14,651 nucleotides of DNA. It comes from JBDTLH01 sp039934875 (GTDB taxonomy: Bacteria; Acidobacteriota; Terriglobia; Terriglobales; Acidobacteriaceae). This document shows positions 6,577-14,457 of the stretch, one piece after another; within the stretch, counting starts at the first letter, position 1, and every line of letters starts with the position of its first letter. Location of the stretch: the NCBI GenBank assembly GCA_039934875.1, contig JBDTLH010000330.1:1-14651 (forward strand). Reading direction: 5' to 3'. The notes beneath the pieces are model-generated. The model had not been told where the DNA came from. It saw only the letters and a list, made by a program, of their open reading frames with translations, and did not search any database. The position numbers were made by a program, and so were the translations under genes.

Positions 6577-6731
6577 CAAGGGCAACTGACTTCTGGTGCA
6601 ACTCCCCCCGGATACTGCACCAGAAGCAGGTGCTTGCGGTAAACATCCCGAGTTCCCCACTGGACTCGCCGATGAAACGCTTTCTGCCTTTACTACTAGC
6701 ATTCCTATCGCCAAAGCAGGGCAAATTCCTT
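6547..6731 (-). ncRNA. candidate structured small RNA or mnmA leader
   Basis: A minus-strand transcript of roughly 185 nt is bounded by a promoter-like pair (6738-6765) and the terminator at 6547-6576. Between them several hairpins can form. The clearest is a perfect 11-bp stem CTTCTGGTGCA (6590-6600) with TGCACCAGAAG (6616-6626). A further extended hairpin around 6638-6682 includes CATC/GATG and GAGT/ACTC pairing, and CTGC/GCAG pairs near 6687-6722. The GGTGC segment of the 11-bp stem can also pair with an upstream GCACC (6629-6633 in plus coordinates), giving alternative folds. I could not match it to 6S, SRP or tmRNA, and the 5' and 3' ends do not pair as in 6S. An sRNA or an attenuator leader of mnmA are both possible. 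Confidence 0.4.
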
Positions 6732-6737
6732 ATCAAC

Positions 6738-6765
6738 ATTCTAAGTAGTTGAAACTAAAGTCCAA
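6738..6765 (-). promoter_or_regulatory. candidate sigma-70-like promoter with overlapping dyad
   Basis: On the minus strand TTGGAC (6760-6765) is separated by 16 nt from TAGAAT (6738-6743). The -10 matches consensus at 5 of 6 positions; the -35 is weak at 3 of 6. Start of transcription would be near 6731. A dyad, AATACCA-N10-TGGTATT (6764-6787), touches the -35 element and could be an operator. Confidence 0.4.
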
Positions 6766-6812
6766 TACCATCTGGTCATTTGGTATTACCAAAGTTATTT
6801 TGGCGGGCGTTC

Positions 6813-6857
6813 GTATCGTTCTGATACATTCGGCGATACAGAGGTCGGTATCGATAC
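6813..6857. promoter_or_regulatory. cluster of GTATC/GATAC pentamers upstream of patatin gene
   Basis: Five copies of GATAC or its complement GTATC fall within 45 bp: 6813-6817, 6823-6827, 6835-6839, 6848-6852 and 6853-6857. They are arranged as the dyad GTATC-N5-GATAC and the perfect palindrome GTATCGATAC (6848-6857). The cluster lies 65-110 bp before the patatin start codon and could be a regulator-binding site. Confidence 0.3.
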
Positions 6858-6921
6858 TACTCAGGCGACCTAATCTCTTCCCAAGTGCATCGTAATAGTT
6901 ATAGTTCTGCGGGAGCTCCCG

Positions 6922-7884
6922 ATGCGCAACCTCAACCGGTTCTGGAATGCGATACTGCCCTCCCCCAAAGAACTGCGTACTCACATACCCGCCGTCCCTC
7001 CCCTCCCCGTGAGTGTGAAAGAACCCTGGCAGCGCCCCAAAATTGGACTCGCCCTGGGCGGCGGCTTCGCCCGCGGCATGGCGCACATCGGGGTTTTGAA
7101 AGTGTTGGAGGAAGAGGGCATTCCCATTGATTTCATCGCCGGAACCAGCATCGGCGCAGTGGTGGGCGCGTTCTATTGCAGCGGAATCAGTGCGCGCGAG
7201 ATAAGCGAGATCGGGGCCATCATCCGCTTCTCCGACTTTGCCCGCTACACCATCTCACGTCTAGGGTTGTGCACCAACGAGCGCCTCTGTGGACTGCTCG
7301 ACCGATATTTGAAGGTGCATACCTTTGAGGAGCTGAAAATTCCTCTCGCGGTGACCGCGACCGAGTTCCTTACCGGCAAATCAGTCGTCTTCACCAGCGG
7401 GCGTCTCAACGAGCGGGTGCGCGCCAGTTGCGCTTATCCCGGCGTTTTCACTCCGGTGACAGTCGATGGCAAGCTGATGGTGGATGGGCTTCTGGCCCAT
7501 TCGGTCCCCGCTGCGCCGCTCAAAGAGATGGGCGCGGAGAAGGTCCTTTCTGTTTACTTCAATGCGCACTGGGTGAACTCCGGCGGTCCCCGCCATGTGC
7601 TAGACATCATCGGCCAGTGCTTCTCCATCGCGCAGGCGAACATGAGCCCGCTATGGCGGGTGGACACCGACTGCCTGATCGAACCGGAGGTGCAGCCCTT
7701 CGGCTTCGACGACTTCGCCCGCACGCCGGAGTTGGTGCGGGTCGGCGAAGAAGCTGCCCGTCAGGCGCTACCGGTAATCCGCCAATGGATGACCGAGCCG
7801 CTGGGGGCAGCCAAGCCAGCCACCATCACGCTCCTTCCCAGCACGAAGGCAATCACACAACCAATACCGCCGCTGGCGGCTTGA
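6922..7884 (+). CDS. patatin-like phospholipase family protein (RssA/YchK type)
   Basis: This 320-aa serine hydrolase uses a Ser-Asp dyad, and the family cleaves acyl chains from phospholipids. The glycine-rich oxyanion-hole motif ALGGGFARG is at residues ~44-52, the nucleophile Ser76 is in GTSIG (74-78), and the catalytic Asp188 is in VDGLL, where the family often has DGG. The block IGVLKVLEEEGIPIDFIAGTSIG is typical of short bacterial patatins. There is no signal peptide, so it is likely cytoplasmic or membrane-peripheral. The start is supported by GGGAG about 7 nt before ATG, within the palindrome GGGAGCTCCC (6910-6919). The last ~30 residues (PATITLLPSTKAITQPIPPLAA) look like a disordered tail. 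It stands alone between the intergenic RNA candidate and a convergent amidohydrolase; the physiological substrate is unknown. Confidence 0.9.
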   Translation: MRNLNRFWNAILPSPKELRTHIPAVPPLPVSVKEPWQRPKIGLALGGGFARGMAHIGVLKVLEEEGIPIDFIAGTSIGAVVGAFYCSGISAREISEIGAIIRFSDFARYTISRLGLCTNERLCGLLDRYLKVHTFEELKIPLAVTATEFLTGKSVVFTSGRLNERVRASCAYPGVFTPVTVDGKLMVDGLLAHSVPAAPLKEMGAEKVLSVYFNAHWVNSGGPRHVLDIIGQCFSIAQANMSPLWRVDTDCLIEPEVQPFGFDDFARTPELVRVGEEAARQALPVIRQWMTEPLGAAKPATITLLPSTKAITQPIPPLAA

Positions 7885-7982
7885 GGCAGGCGCCAGGGAC
7901 CAGGCGTTAGCAGTGTCGCACCTGAAACAGTAAAAGAATCCTCCAAGCCCCAGCACCTAACACCTGGCACCTCGCTCCTGCT

Positions 7983-8828
7983 CTACGCCGGCCAGATTGA
8001 AAGCGCTGTCTTCTCCAATATCTGTAGCTGGTCTGCTTCGCTCAGGGGAAGCGCCCGGAAGTCGTCGAGGTTTTGCTTGATGTCAGGCACACCCGGGCCC
8101 GGCCAGTCGGTGCCGAATAGAGTTTGTGAGGCGATTTCATGCAGGCGGGGAAAATAGCTCAGTAGCGACTTAGGCGGAATGCCGCTGATGTCGAGATAGA
8201 CATTTTTGTTTCTGCGGATGAGAAAGAAAGCGGTGTTCATCCATAGCGGCCGGCCGCCGTGCGCCAGGATGATTTTGAGTTTAGGGAAGTCAACGGCGAC
8301 GTCATCCACAAAGATCGGATCGCCGTATTTGTTGCGCGCCCCGGGAAATATCGAGGTGCCGGTATGTATCATGACGGGGATGCCGTGCTGCTCCGCCCGG
8401 CGATAGATGACCTCCAACTCGCGGTTGCCGATTAGATATTCATTGGGATAGAGCAACTGGTGCGGCGGATGTATCTTGATCATGCGGATGCCGAGCCGCA
8501 CGATATTGTCCATGTCCGCCTCAACATTGGCCGTGTGCCGCGGGTGCACGCTGCCACAGGGGAGGAGCCGTTTAGGATCAGCTTTAACGTAGTCCGCCAC
8601 CCACTGATTGACCTCTGAGGTGAAGCCGATCAGCTCCGGAGCGACGTAGTTGATGAGCATGGCGCGCTCGACGCCGGCTTCATCGAGGTGCGCGAGAAAC
8701 TTCTTAGGGGAGTGGCAGAACTCCAGTATCTGTTCGAAGTTCTTGCGCTTTCGCCTCATCGTTTCGAGGGCCGAGGGGATAAACATCTCCATCGGCGCGA
8801 TATGGACGTGGCAATCGGTAATCAGCAT
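7983..8828 (-). CDS. amidohydrolase family 2 (TIM-barrel metal-dependent hydrolase)
   Basis: This 281-aa protein fits the Amidohydro_2 family (ACMSD/resorcylate-decarboxylase-like), which hydrolyses or decarboxylates small organic acids with one divalent metal. Visible metal and active-site residues are His7 and His9 in DCHVHI, His120 in IKIHPPHQ, His155 in MIHTG, His190 in ILAHGGRPLWMN and Asp241 in FGTDWPGPG. The end LPLSEADQLQILEKTALSIW is the usual closing helix that packs on the barrel. There is no signal peptide. The start gives MLITDCHVHI, the normal family beginning, although the ribosome-binding site is poor. It is divergent from mqnC with a 150-bp gap and convergent with the patatin gene. 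The substrate cannot be told from sequence. Confidence 0.9.
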   Translation of the reverse strand: MLITDCHVHIAPMEMFIPSALETMRRKRKNFEQILEFCHSPKKFLAHLDEAGVERAMLINYVAPELIGFTSEVNQWVADYVKADPKRLLPCGSVHPRHTANVEADMDNIVRLGIRMIKIHPPHQLLYPNEYLIGNRELEVIYRRAEQHGIPVMIHTGTSIFPGARNKYGDPIFVDDVAVDFPKLKIILAHGGRPLWMNTAFFLIRRNKNVYLDISGIPPKSLLSYFPRLHEIASQTLFGTDWPGPGVPDIKQNLDDFRALPLSEADQLQILEKTALSIWPA

Positions 8829-8937
8829 GACGGGACAGGGTAACAGAGGACACGGGTCTCGAGCTTCAAGCTGCCGGCTACCTGACTACGGCACGAACGC
8901 GACAAAGATTGCGCGGATCTCTCAGTTGTAGGGCGGC

Positions 8938-8966
8938 GTGACACCTCCCGCGCAAACGCTTAGAAT
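8938..8966 (+). promoter_or_regulatory. sigma-70-like promoter of mqnC
   Basis: GTGACA (8938-8943) and TAGAAT (8961-8966), each one mismatch from consensus, are separated by the optimal 17 nt. Transcription would begin around 8973, only about 6 nt before the mqnC ATG at 8979. Confidence 0.6.
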
Positions 8967-8978
8967 GAACTTTTCGTC

Positions 8979-10025
8979 ATGTCGTTAACCAAACAACAAG
9001 CCGTTGACCTCTTCCGCTCGGACGATCTTGTCGGCATCGGGATGGAGGCCGACGCGGTGCGCCGCAAGCGTCATCCGGAGGGCGTGGTCACCTACATCAT
9101 TGATCGTAATATCAATTACACCAATTTCTGCACCGAGTATTGCACGTTCTGCGCCTTCTATCGTCCGCTCAAGGGCAAGCTCGCCGCGGAAGGATACATC
9201 CTCGATTTCGAGACCATCTACGAAAAGATCCGCGAGACAGTCGAGCTGGGAGGCACAGGCGTGCTCATGCAGGGCGGCCTGCATCCTGACCTCAGGATCG
9301 ACTGGCATGAGAAGCTGCTGCGCGGGGTGAAAGAACGCTTCCCTTCCGTGCACCTGCACTGCTACTCCGCGTCTGAAATTCTTGCCATTGCCGAGTACTC
9401 AGAGCTGTCGGTCGAGGACACGATCAAGCGGTTGCGCGACGCTGGATTGCAATCGATTCCCGGCGGAGGGGCGGAGATACTCGATGACGAGGTACGCCAC
9501 AAGATCGCCCGCCTGAAGTGCGGCACTGAGGATTGGCTGCACGTACATCGCACCGCGCATAAGCTGGGCATGAGGACGACGGCGACCATGATGTTCGGCG
9601 TGGGAGAGACTTTTGAGCACCGCGCCAACCACTTTCAGCACATCTACGATTTGCAGGAAGAAACCGGCGGGTTCACCGCTTTCATCCCTTGGACCTTTCA
9701 GCCGCACAACACCGCACTCGGCGGCCGCAAGTGGGATGAAGCTACGTCGGTCGAATACCTGAAAACGCTGGCCATCGCGCGGCTTTATCTTTCGAACATC
9801 GAGAACATTCAATCAAGCTGGGTGACGCAGGGCCTGAAGGTCTGCCAGCTTGGGTTGCGCTTCGGCGGCAATGATGTCGGCTCGGTAATGCTGGAAGAGA
9901 ACGTAGTGCGCGCGGCGGGGACGTCGAACTGCACCACCGAGGAAGAGCTGCGCTACATGATCCGCAACGCCGGCTTCAGACCCGCGCAGAGGGACACTCT
10001 TTATACCAAGTTGTTTTTGAACTAA
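8979..10025 (+). CDS. mqnC: cyclic dehypoxanthinyl futalosine synthase MqnC (radical SAM)
   Basis: MqnC is the radical-SAM enzyme of the futalosine route to menaquinone; it cyclises dehypoxanthine futalosine. The 348-aa length is usual. The [4Fe-4S]-binding CxxxCxxC is at Cys51, Cys55 and Cys58 (FCTEYCTFCAFYRP). Other strong family signatures are MQGGLHPDL, HCYSASEI, IPGGGAEIL, TATMMFGVGET, FIPWTFQPHNT and the GSVMLEENVVRAAG block that distinguishes MqnC/MqnE-type proteins. The start is MSLTKQQAVDLF; no Shine-Dalgarno sequence precedes it, and the promoter position implies a nearly leaderless mRNA. No other menaquinone gene is in the window, so the pathway genes are scattered. The downstream DinB-like gene begins 59 nt after the stop and is probably co-transcribed. 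This implies menaquinone-based respiration via chorismate and futalosine. Confidence 0.96.
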   Translation: MSLTKQQAVDLFRSDDLVGIGMEADAVRRKRHPEGVVTYIIDRNINYTNFCTEYCTFCAFYRPLKGKLAAEGYILDFETIYEKIRETVELGGTGVLMQGGLHPDLRIDWHEKLLRGVKERFPSVHLHCYSASEILAIAEYSELSVEDTIKRLRDAGLQSIPGGGAEILDDEVRHKIARLKCGTEDWLHVHRTAHKLGMRTTATMMFGVGETFEHRANHFQHIYDLQEETGGFTAFIPWTFQPHNTALGGRKWDEATSVEYLKTLAIARLYLSNIENIQSSWVTQGLKVCQLGLRFGGNDVGSVMLEENVVRAAGTSNCTTEEELRYMIRNAGFRPAQRDTLYTKLFLN

Positions 10026-10084
10026 GCTCTGCCAATGTCAGCAGGTTTATTGAAGCCGGAAACTCGAAGTTGGAAGCTGCTTTT

Positions 10085-10633
10085 ATGCACCAGTTCAGCA
10101 CCTCCTACATTGCCGACTCCGTCGGTCTTTTCGGTTACTATAAAAAACTGGCCGAAGGGGCGATGGCCCAGGCATCCGATGAAGAATTCTTCCGCGCCCT
10201 CGACCCTGAATCGAATTCTATCGCCATCGTGGTCAAGCACCTGATCGGAAATATGCGTTCACGCTGGACCGGCTTTCTCACGAGCGACGGCGAGAAGCCG
10301 TGGCGAACTCGGGACCAGGAATTCGAAGAGCTGGGCGACCTCTCGCGCACGCAACTTCTGGAGCAATGGGAGAGCGCGTGGGGGCTTGTCTTCGCCGCGC
10401 TCGAACCGCTCAGCGACGCCGATCTCTCTCATCTGATCACGATTCGCGGCGAGCCGCACTCCGTTATGCAGGCAATCAATCGCCAGATCGCCCATTATTC
10501 TTATCACGTCGGGCAGATCGTCTTTCTCGCGAAGCACTTTCGCTCCGCTGCTTGGAAGACCCTGAGCGTGGCACGCAACCGGTCTGCGGAATTCAACGCG
10601 CGGGTCACGCGAGGCGAGGCGAGCCAGCGCTGA
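10085..10633 (+). CDS. DinB-superfamily protein, DUF1572-like
   Basis: This 182-aa protein resembles the DUF1572 branch of the DinB/YfiT four-helix-bundle superfamily, whose members usually bind a metal through three histidines. Here His52 (VVKHLIGNMRSRW), His137 and His141 (AHYSYHVGQIVFLAKH) are in the expected places. The N-terminal helix SVGLFGYYKKLAEGAM and the block LDPESNSIAIVVKHL are typical. Many relatives are thiol transferases or damage-response proteins, but the function of this one is unknown. ATG 10085 was chosen because the protein then begins MHQFSTSYI, with GGAAG about 9 nt upstream; a TTG at 10070 would add five residues. Probably in an operon with mqnC. Confidence 0.85.
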   Translation: MHQFSTSYIADSVGLFGYYKKLAEGAMAQASDEEFFRALDPESNSIAIVVKHLIGNMRSRWTGFLTSDGEKPWRTRDQEFEELGDLSRTQLLEQWESAWGLVFAALEPLSDADLSHLITIRGEPHSVMQAINRQIAHYSYHVGQIVFLAKHFRSAAWKTLSVARNRSAEFNARVTRGEASQR

Positions 10634-10770
10634 AGGCCTCGGCTTGAAAGGCGCGACTCGCCGTTGATGTGCAAGCAATACTAGGTAGAGATGCGCCAGA
10701 GCCTAAGGTGCCCGACGTATGTTGCTCGCCATAGCGAGGCGGTAGGTTGGTTCCATTCAGGAGTGTCTTT

Positions 10771-13101
10771 TTGGACCCTTACCGATGGTTGGAGCGGGAG
10801 CAGAACTCGAAGCAGATCGTGCTGGCGGAGACTGCGCCCCTGAGCGGCAGTCATCGGTCATTCGAGCGGGAGCGGGAGCGGAGCGAAGGGCCGGCGCTCC
10901 GTATTGCTCTGCGGACCTTGCGCAAACGTCTATGGGCCATACTGCTGGTGCTTGCCGTCGCGGTCACGTTCGCGGTCCTCATTTCGCTCAAGGCGGTGCG
11001 GCAATACGACGCTTCCACGCACATTGCGATCTCCAAGGAGGCCAATAATTCGCTGCGCGTGGGCGCGGAGAATGAGAGTGGCGCCGCCTTTGACTACAAC
11101 ATTGAGCTGGATACACAGGCGGCCATCATCCGGGGTCCAGCGCTGGCGCTTGAAGTAATCGAAGACCTCGATTTGGCGGAGAGAAGCGCATTCAATCCCA
11201 AGTTTGCGGAGTTGCAGCGCACGGCGACCGGACAGCCACGCCTCTCGCCGGAGCAGGAGTCAGGGCTGCTGGGAATATGGGACCGCGGACTTGCGGTGAC
11301 CAAGGTGCCGCGCACCCGCATGCTCGAAATTCGCTTCACCAGCAGCGACCCGCGATTGGCGGCGCAGATCGCCAACGCGCTGACCAACGCGTATGTAGAA
11401 CGCAATTTCAAGACCAAATACGAATCGACTATGCACGCCACGCAGTGGCTCTCGCGGCAGCTTGCGGAGCTGCAACTGAAGGTCGAGGTCTCGGAGCAGG
11501 CGCTGGTCAATTACCAGAAATCGAGCGGCATCGTCGGGCTTGATGAGAAGCAGAACATCACCACCGCCAAACTCTCCGATATCAATAAGGACCTGACCTC
11601 CGCGGAGAGCGAGCGTATGCAAAAGCAGGCGATCTATGAACTGGCGAAAAAGGAACCAGCCAACCTCTCTTCTCTGGCCAGCAATCTGCTCTTCCAGCGC
11701 CTGCGGGAGACGGAGTCCGACCTGGAGCGGCAGTATGCGCAGCTTTCGACGCAGTTCGGGCCATCCTATCCCCGGGTGCTGGAGGTAAACAATCAATTGC
11801 GGCAGGCCCACGCCGCGGTGGAGTTTGAGATCGAACGGGCGGTGGGCCGGGCCAGGAACGAATACGAATCATCCTTCGACCGCGAAAGAATGCTGGGTAG
11901 CGCGCTTGAACGGCAGAAAGTTGAAGCCTCGCAACTGAATGAGGAATCGATCGAATACCTGCAACTTAAGCGCGAGGCGGAATCGAACCGCACCCTGTAT
12001 GACAGCCTCAACCAAAAGTTGAAGGAGGCGAGTGTCACCTCCAGCCTTAAGCTGTCAAATGTGAACATTGTGGATACGGCGCGGGTGCCGTCATCGCCAT
12101 CTTCTCCGAACGTGCGCGGCAACATCGCGCTGGGCGTGATATTTGGCTTGCTGGGCGGCATTGTATTGGCAATGCTGCTGGAGGCACTGGACAACACGGT
12201 GCGCACGCCGGAGCAAGTGGAGGAGATCAGCGCGCTGCCCGCGCTAGGCACAGTGCCGCTGACTTTAGATGCGGGAGAGGCCACGGGCAAAACAAGGCGG
12301 AAGGCAACTGCGATCAACATCGCGCCTCATGCGGCCCTGCGGAAGCAAATGGGGTTGATTTCGTTCGCCCGGCCTAAGTCGAAGGTAGCGGAATCCTATC
12401 GCGCACTGCGTACGTCGATTTTGCTCTCCTCGATTGGGCATCCGCCGCAAGTGCTGATGCTGACCAGCGCGCTTCCGCAAGAGGGCAAGACCACAACCAG
12501 TGTCAACACGGCGATTGTGTTGGCACAAAAAGGGGGCAGAGTGCTGCTGATCGATGGGGACATGCGGCGCCCCTCCATTCATCAGATATTTGGAATACGC
12601 GCGCTTAAGGGATTGAGCAGCATTTTGAGCGGCAGCAGCAGCTTTGAGGAGGCGGTAGTCACGGCCCCGGAGATACATAATCTTGATCTGCTTCCGGCGG
12701 GACCGCAGCCGCCCAATCCCGCCGAACTGTTGGGTTCGAGCCATTTACAGGAATTCCTCCTGGATTGGCGCGACAAATACGATTTCATCGTGGTGGATAC
12801 ACCGCCGGTGCTTTCTGTAACAGATGCTGTGCTGCTTTCGGCGCGCATGGATTCGGTGATTCTAGTGGTGCGATCGGGAAGGACGACTAAAGATGCATTG
12901 CGCCGCGCGCGGCAGTTGTTCGACCAAGTCAATGTGCGAGTGATGGGGGTCGTGGTGAATGCCGTCGATCCGCGGTCACCTGACGCCCAATATTACGGAT
13001 ACGGGTACGGCTCTAGCGGGAGCCGCTCTTACTATGATGAGGCGGATGAGGCCGATGCCGCCGCGGCGGGAGCACTGGCAAAGGTCAAGACGATCAATTA
13101 G
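10771..13101 (+). CDS. Wzz-type polysaccharide co-polymerase fused to BY-kinase
   Basis: This inner-membrane protein controls the length and export of a surface polysaccharide and phosphorylates tyrosines. In the 776-aa form, a charged cytoplasmic N-terminus (RERERSEGPALR) precedes TM1 (~54-72). A large periplasmic Wzz domain with long coiled coils (~75-445) follows, then a Pro-rich motif (PSSPSSPN) and TM2 (~449-470). The C-terminal BY-kinase domain shows Walker A at 566-577 (SALPQEGKTTTS, Lys573), Walker A' LLIDGDMRRP at 592-601 and Walker B FIVVDTPP at 672-679. The tail has a tyrosine cluster (YYGYGYG then SYY, ~741-755), the usual autophosphorylation site. The start is TTG 10771, with AGGAG 7 nt upstream; the frame extends eight codons further to TTG 10747, which lacks such a site. 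First gene of the polysaccharide operon. Confidence 0.95.
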   Translation: MDPYRWLEREQNSKQIVLAETAPLSGSHRSFERERERSEGPALRIALRTLRKRLWAILLVLAVAVTFAVLISLKAVRQYDASTHIAISKEANNSLRVGAENESGAAFDYNIELDTQAAIIRGPALALEVIEDLDLAERSAFNPKFAELQRTATGQPRLSPEQESGLLGIWDRGLAVTKVPRTRMLEIRFTSSDPRLAAQIANALTNAYVERNFKTKYESTMHATQWLSRQLAELQLKVEVSEQALVNYQKSSGIVGLDEKQNITTAKLSDINKDLTSAESERMQKQAIYELAKKEPANLSSLASNLLFQRLRETESDLERQYAQLSTQFGPSYPRVLEVNNQLRQAHAAVEFEIERAVGRARNEYESSFDRERMLGSALERQKVEASQLNEESIEYLQLKREAESNRTLYDSLNQKLKEASVTSSLKLSNVNIVDTARVPSSPSSPNVRGNIALGVIFGLLGGIVLAMLLEALDNTVRTPEQVEEISALPALGTVPLTLDAGEATGKTRRKATAINIAPHAALRKQMGLISFARPKSKVAESYRALRTSILLSSIGHPPQVLMLTSALPQEGKTTTSVNTAIVLAQKGGRVLLIDGDMRRPSIHQIFGIRALKGLSSILSGSSSFEEAVVTAPEIHNLDLLPAGPQPPNPAELLGSSHLQEFLLDWRDKYDFIVVDTPPVLSVTDAVLLSARMDSVILVVRSGRTTKDALRRARQLFDQVNVRVMGVVVNAVDPRSPDAQYYGYGYGSSGSRSYYDEADEADAAAAGALAKVKTIN

Positions 13102-13191
13102 GAAACCCCTCACTCAGTAGAAACGTTGGCGTCAGCGCACCGCGGCGAACAGGTCTGAGTGCGGGAAATCCAATTTGGGAGAGGAGCCTGC

Positions 13192-14457
13192 TTGCAGATC
13201 GAGTTGACAGGCATCGGGCTCGGCACGCAACGCGCCATTGGGGCGGGGATATTGCTTGGGCTGTTAGGGTTTTGCGGGCTCGCGGTGCGTGATTTTCGGG
13301 GGCAGTCCTGGTTGCACAGCAGCGACCCTAGCGGGTTAGAGAGGTCTGCCGCCATCGAGCCGCGCAATAGCGATGTATGGGATGCGCTGGCGGATACTGA
13401 ACTCTTTGCAGGGCAACACGCGGAGGCGGCGCGAGCGGATTTGCGGCGCGCGATTGTGTTGAATCCGCATGATTCGCGCTATTGGCTCGACCTCTCGATG
13501 GCGGAGCGCCTGCTGGGGGATTCGGCGGGAGAGCGCCAGGCAATGGCAAGTGCGGTGGCCGCCGATCCTACAACGCCGGACGTCAACTGGCAAGCCGCCA
13601 CGCTGGCACTTGCCGACGGAGACACGCTGGCCGCGCTGCACCGCTTCCGCTCCGTGGCGCAATTCGATCCTGACAAAGCAGTCGCCGCGCTCGATCTTTG
13701 CTGGCGGGCAACAGAAGACATCGCGCTGTTGATAGAAAACGCGGTCCCCCCGGACGGCAATGGTTACGCGGCAATGCTGGCAGTCCTTCTGCAAGAACAC
13801 CGCCTCGATGCCGTCGAGCCATGGTGGGATGCGGCGCTGGAAAAACACATCGTTATCCCAACGGAAATGGCGGTGGTTGCCGCCAACTCGCTTCTGTTAA
13901 GCCATCGCGGCGCGGAGGCTTTACACATCTGGCACGGGATTGCGGAGCACGATCCCGCTTTTAGAGAATACCTGCGTCGCGACGACAATTTGATGGTGAA
14001 TCCCGGGTTTGAATCTGAGCTGATCGACACGGGTTTCGATTGGCACTTCGACAGCGCCGATGGAGTGAGAGTAGAGATTGCTAGCGAGGCGCGTTCAGGG
14101 AAGCGGAGCCTGCGCTTTGAGTTTGCCGCCGCAAGGGTTGCAGACCCCGGTGTTGCGCAATATGTGCCGGTATCACCGGGGCGCATCTATCGCGTTGGCT
14201 TCTATGCGAAGACGGAAGAATTGCTTAGCGCCGGCAGGCTGCACCTGCTGGTCGAAGATGCAGATACCGGAGCACCGCTATATTACGGGGATGAGATTGA
14301 CAATTCGAGCTTCTGGAAGGAGCACGCGGGCGTCTTCAGGACCGCCCCTCATGCCCATCTGCTGCGCATTCATCTGGTGCGTACACAGTCTGCCTTGCTA
14401 ATCAGCGGACGGTTGTGGCTGGATGACTTCTCTCTCGCTGAGGCGCCCGCGAAGTGA
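13192..14457 (+). CDS. membrane-anchored TPR protein with C-terminal jelly-roll domain
   Basis: This 421-aa protein has an N-terminal membrane anchor (residues ~15-33, IGAGILLGLLGFCGLAV), a helical TPR-like region (~44-260, with WDALADTELFAGQHAEAA, AIVLNPHDSRYWLDLS and similar units) and a C-terminal beta-rich domain (~266-416). The latter begins NLMVNPGFES and contains GKRSLRFEF and YRVGFYAKTEE, as carbohydrate-binding-like modules do. TTG 13192 has GAGAGGAG ending 5 nt upstream; GTG 13159 gives 11 more residues but lacks a good site. It lies 90 nt after the BY-kinase gene, and its stop overlaps the next gene's start. By context it helps assemble or anchor the exopolysaccharide; the exact role is unknown. 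Confidence 0.8.
   Translation: MQIELTGIGLGTQRAIGAGILLGLLGFCGLAVRDFRGQSWLHSSDPSGLERSAAIEPRNSDVWDALADTELFAGQHAEAARADLRRAIVLNPHDSRYWLDLSMAERLLGDSAGERQAMASAVAADPTTPDVNWQAATLALADGDTLAALHRFRSVAQFDPDKAVAALDLCWRATEDIALLIENAVPPDGNGYAAMLAVLLQEHRLDAVEPWWDAALEKHIVIPTEMAVVAANSLLLSHRGAEALHIWHGIAEHDPAFREYLRRDDNLMVNPGFESELIDTGFDWHFDSADGVRVEIASEARSGKRSLRFEFAAARVADPGVAQYVPVSPGRIYRVGFYAKTEELLSAGRLHLLVEDADTGAPLYYGDEIDNSSFWKEHAGVFRTAPHAHLLRIHLVRTQSALLISGRLWLDDFSLAEAPAK

Noticed and set aside
6547..6731. 6S RNA
   Set aside because: Length fits, but the 5' and 3' ends do not pair into the long closing stem that defines 6S RNA, and the unit ends in an independent terminator hairpin.
6672..6752. 26-codon plus-strand ORF with a signal-like start (MKRFLPLLLAFL)
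   Set aside because: Very short, no ribosome-binding site, and it lies opposite the candidate minus-strand RNA.
6733..7086. Minus-strand 117-aa ORF overlapping the patatin start
   Set aside because: Its first part is antisense to the conserved patatin N-terminus; the rest looks partly protein-like but has no start site of its own. A decayed fragment cannot be fully excluded.
7885..7982. Convergent gap with CACCT-rich short repeats as a terminator or mobile element
   Set aside because: The AACACCT/GGCACCT repetition is short, no stable stem with a T run was found, and it resembles ordinary low-complexity intergenic sequence.
11260..12744. Long minus-strand ORFs inside the BY-kinase gene
   Set aside because: They are antisense shadows of a well-supported gene and carry no recognisable domain.
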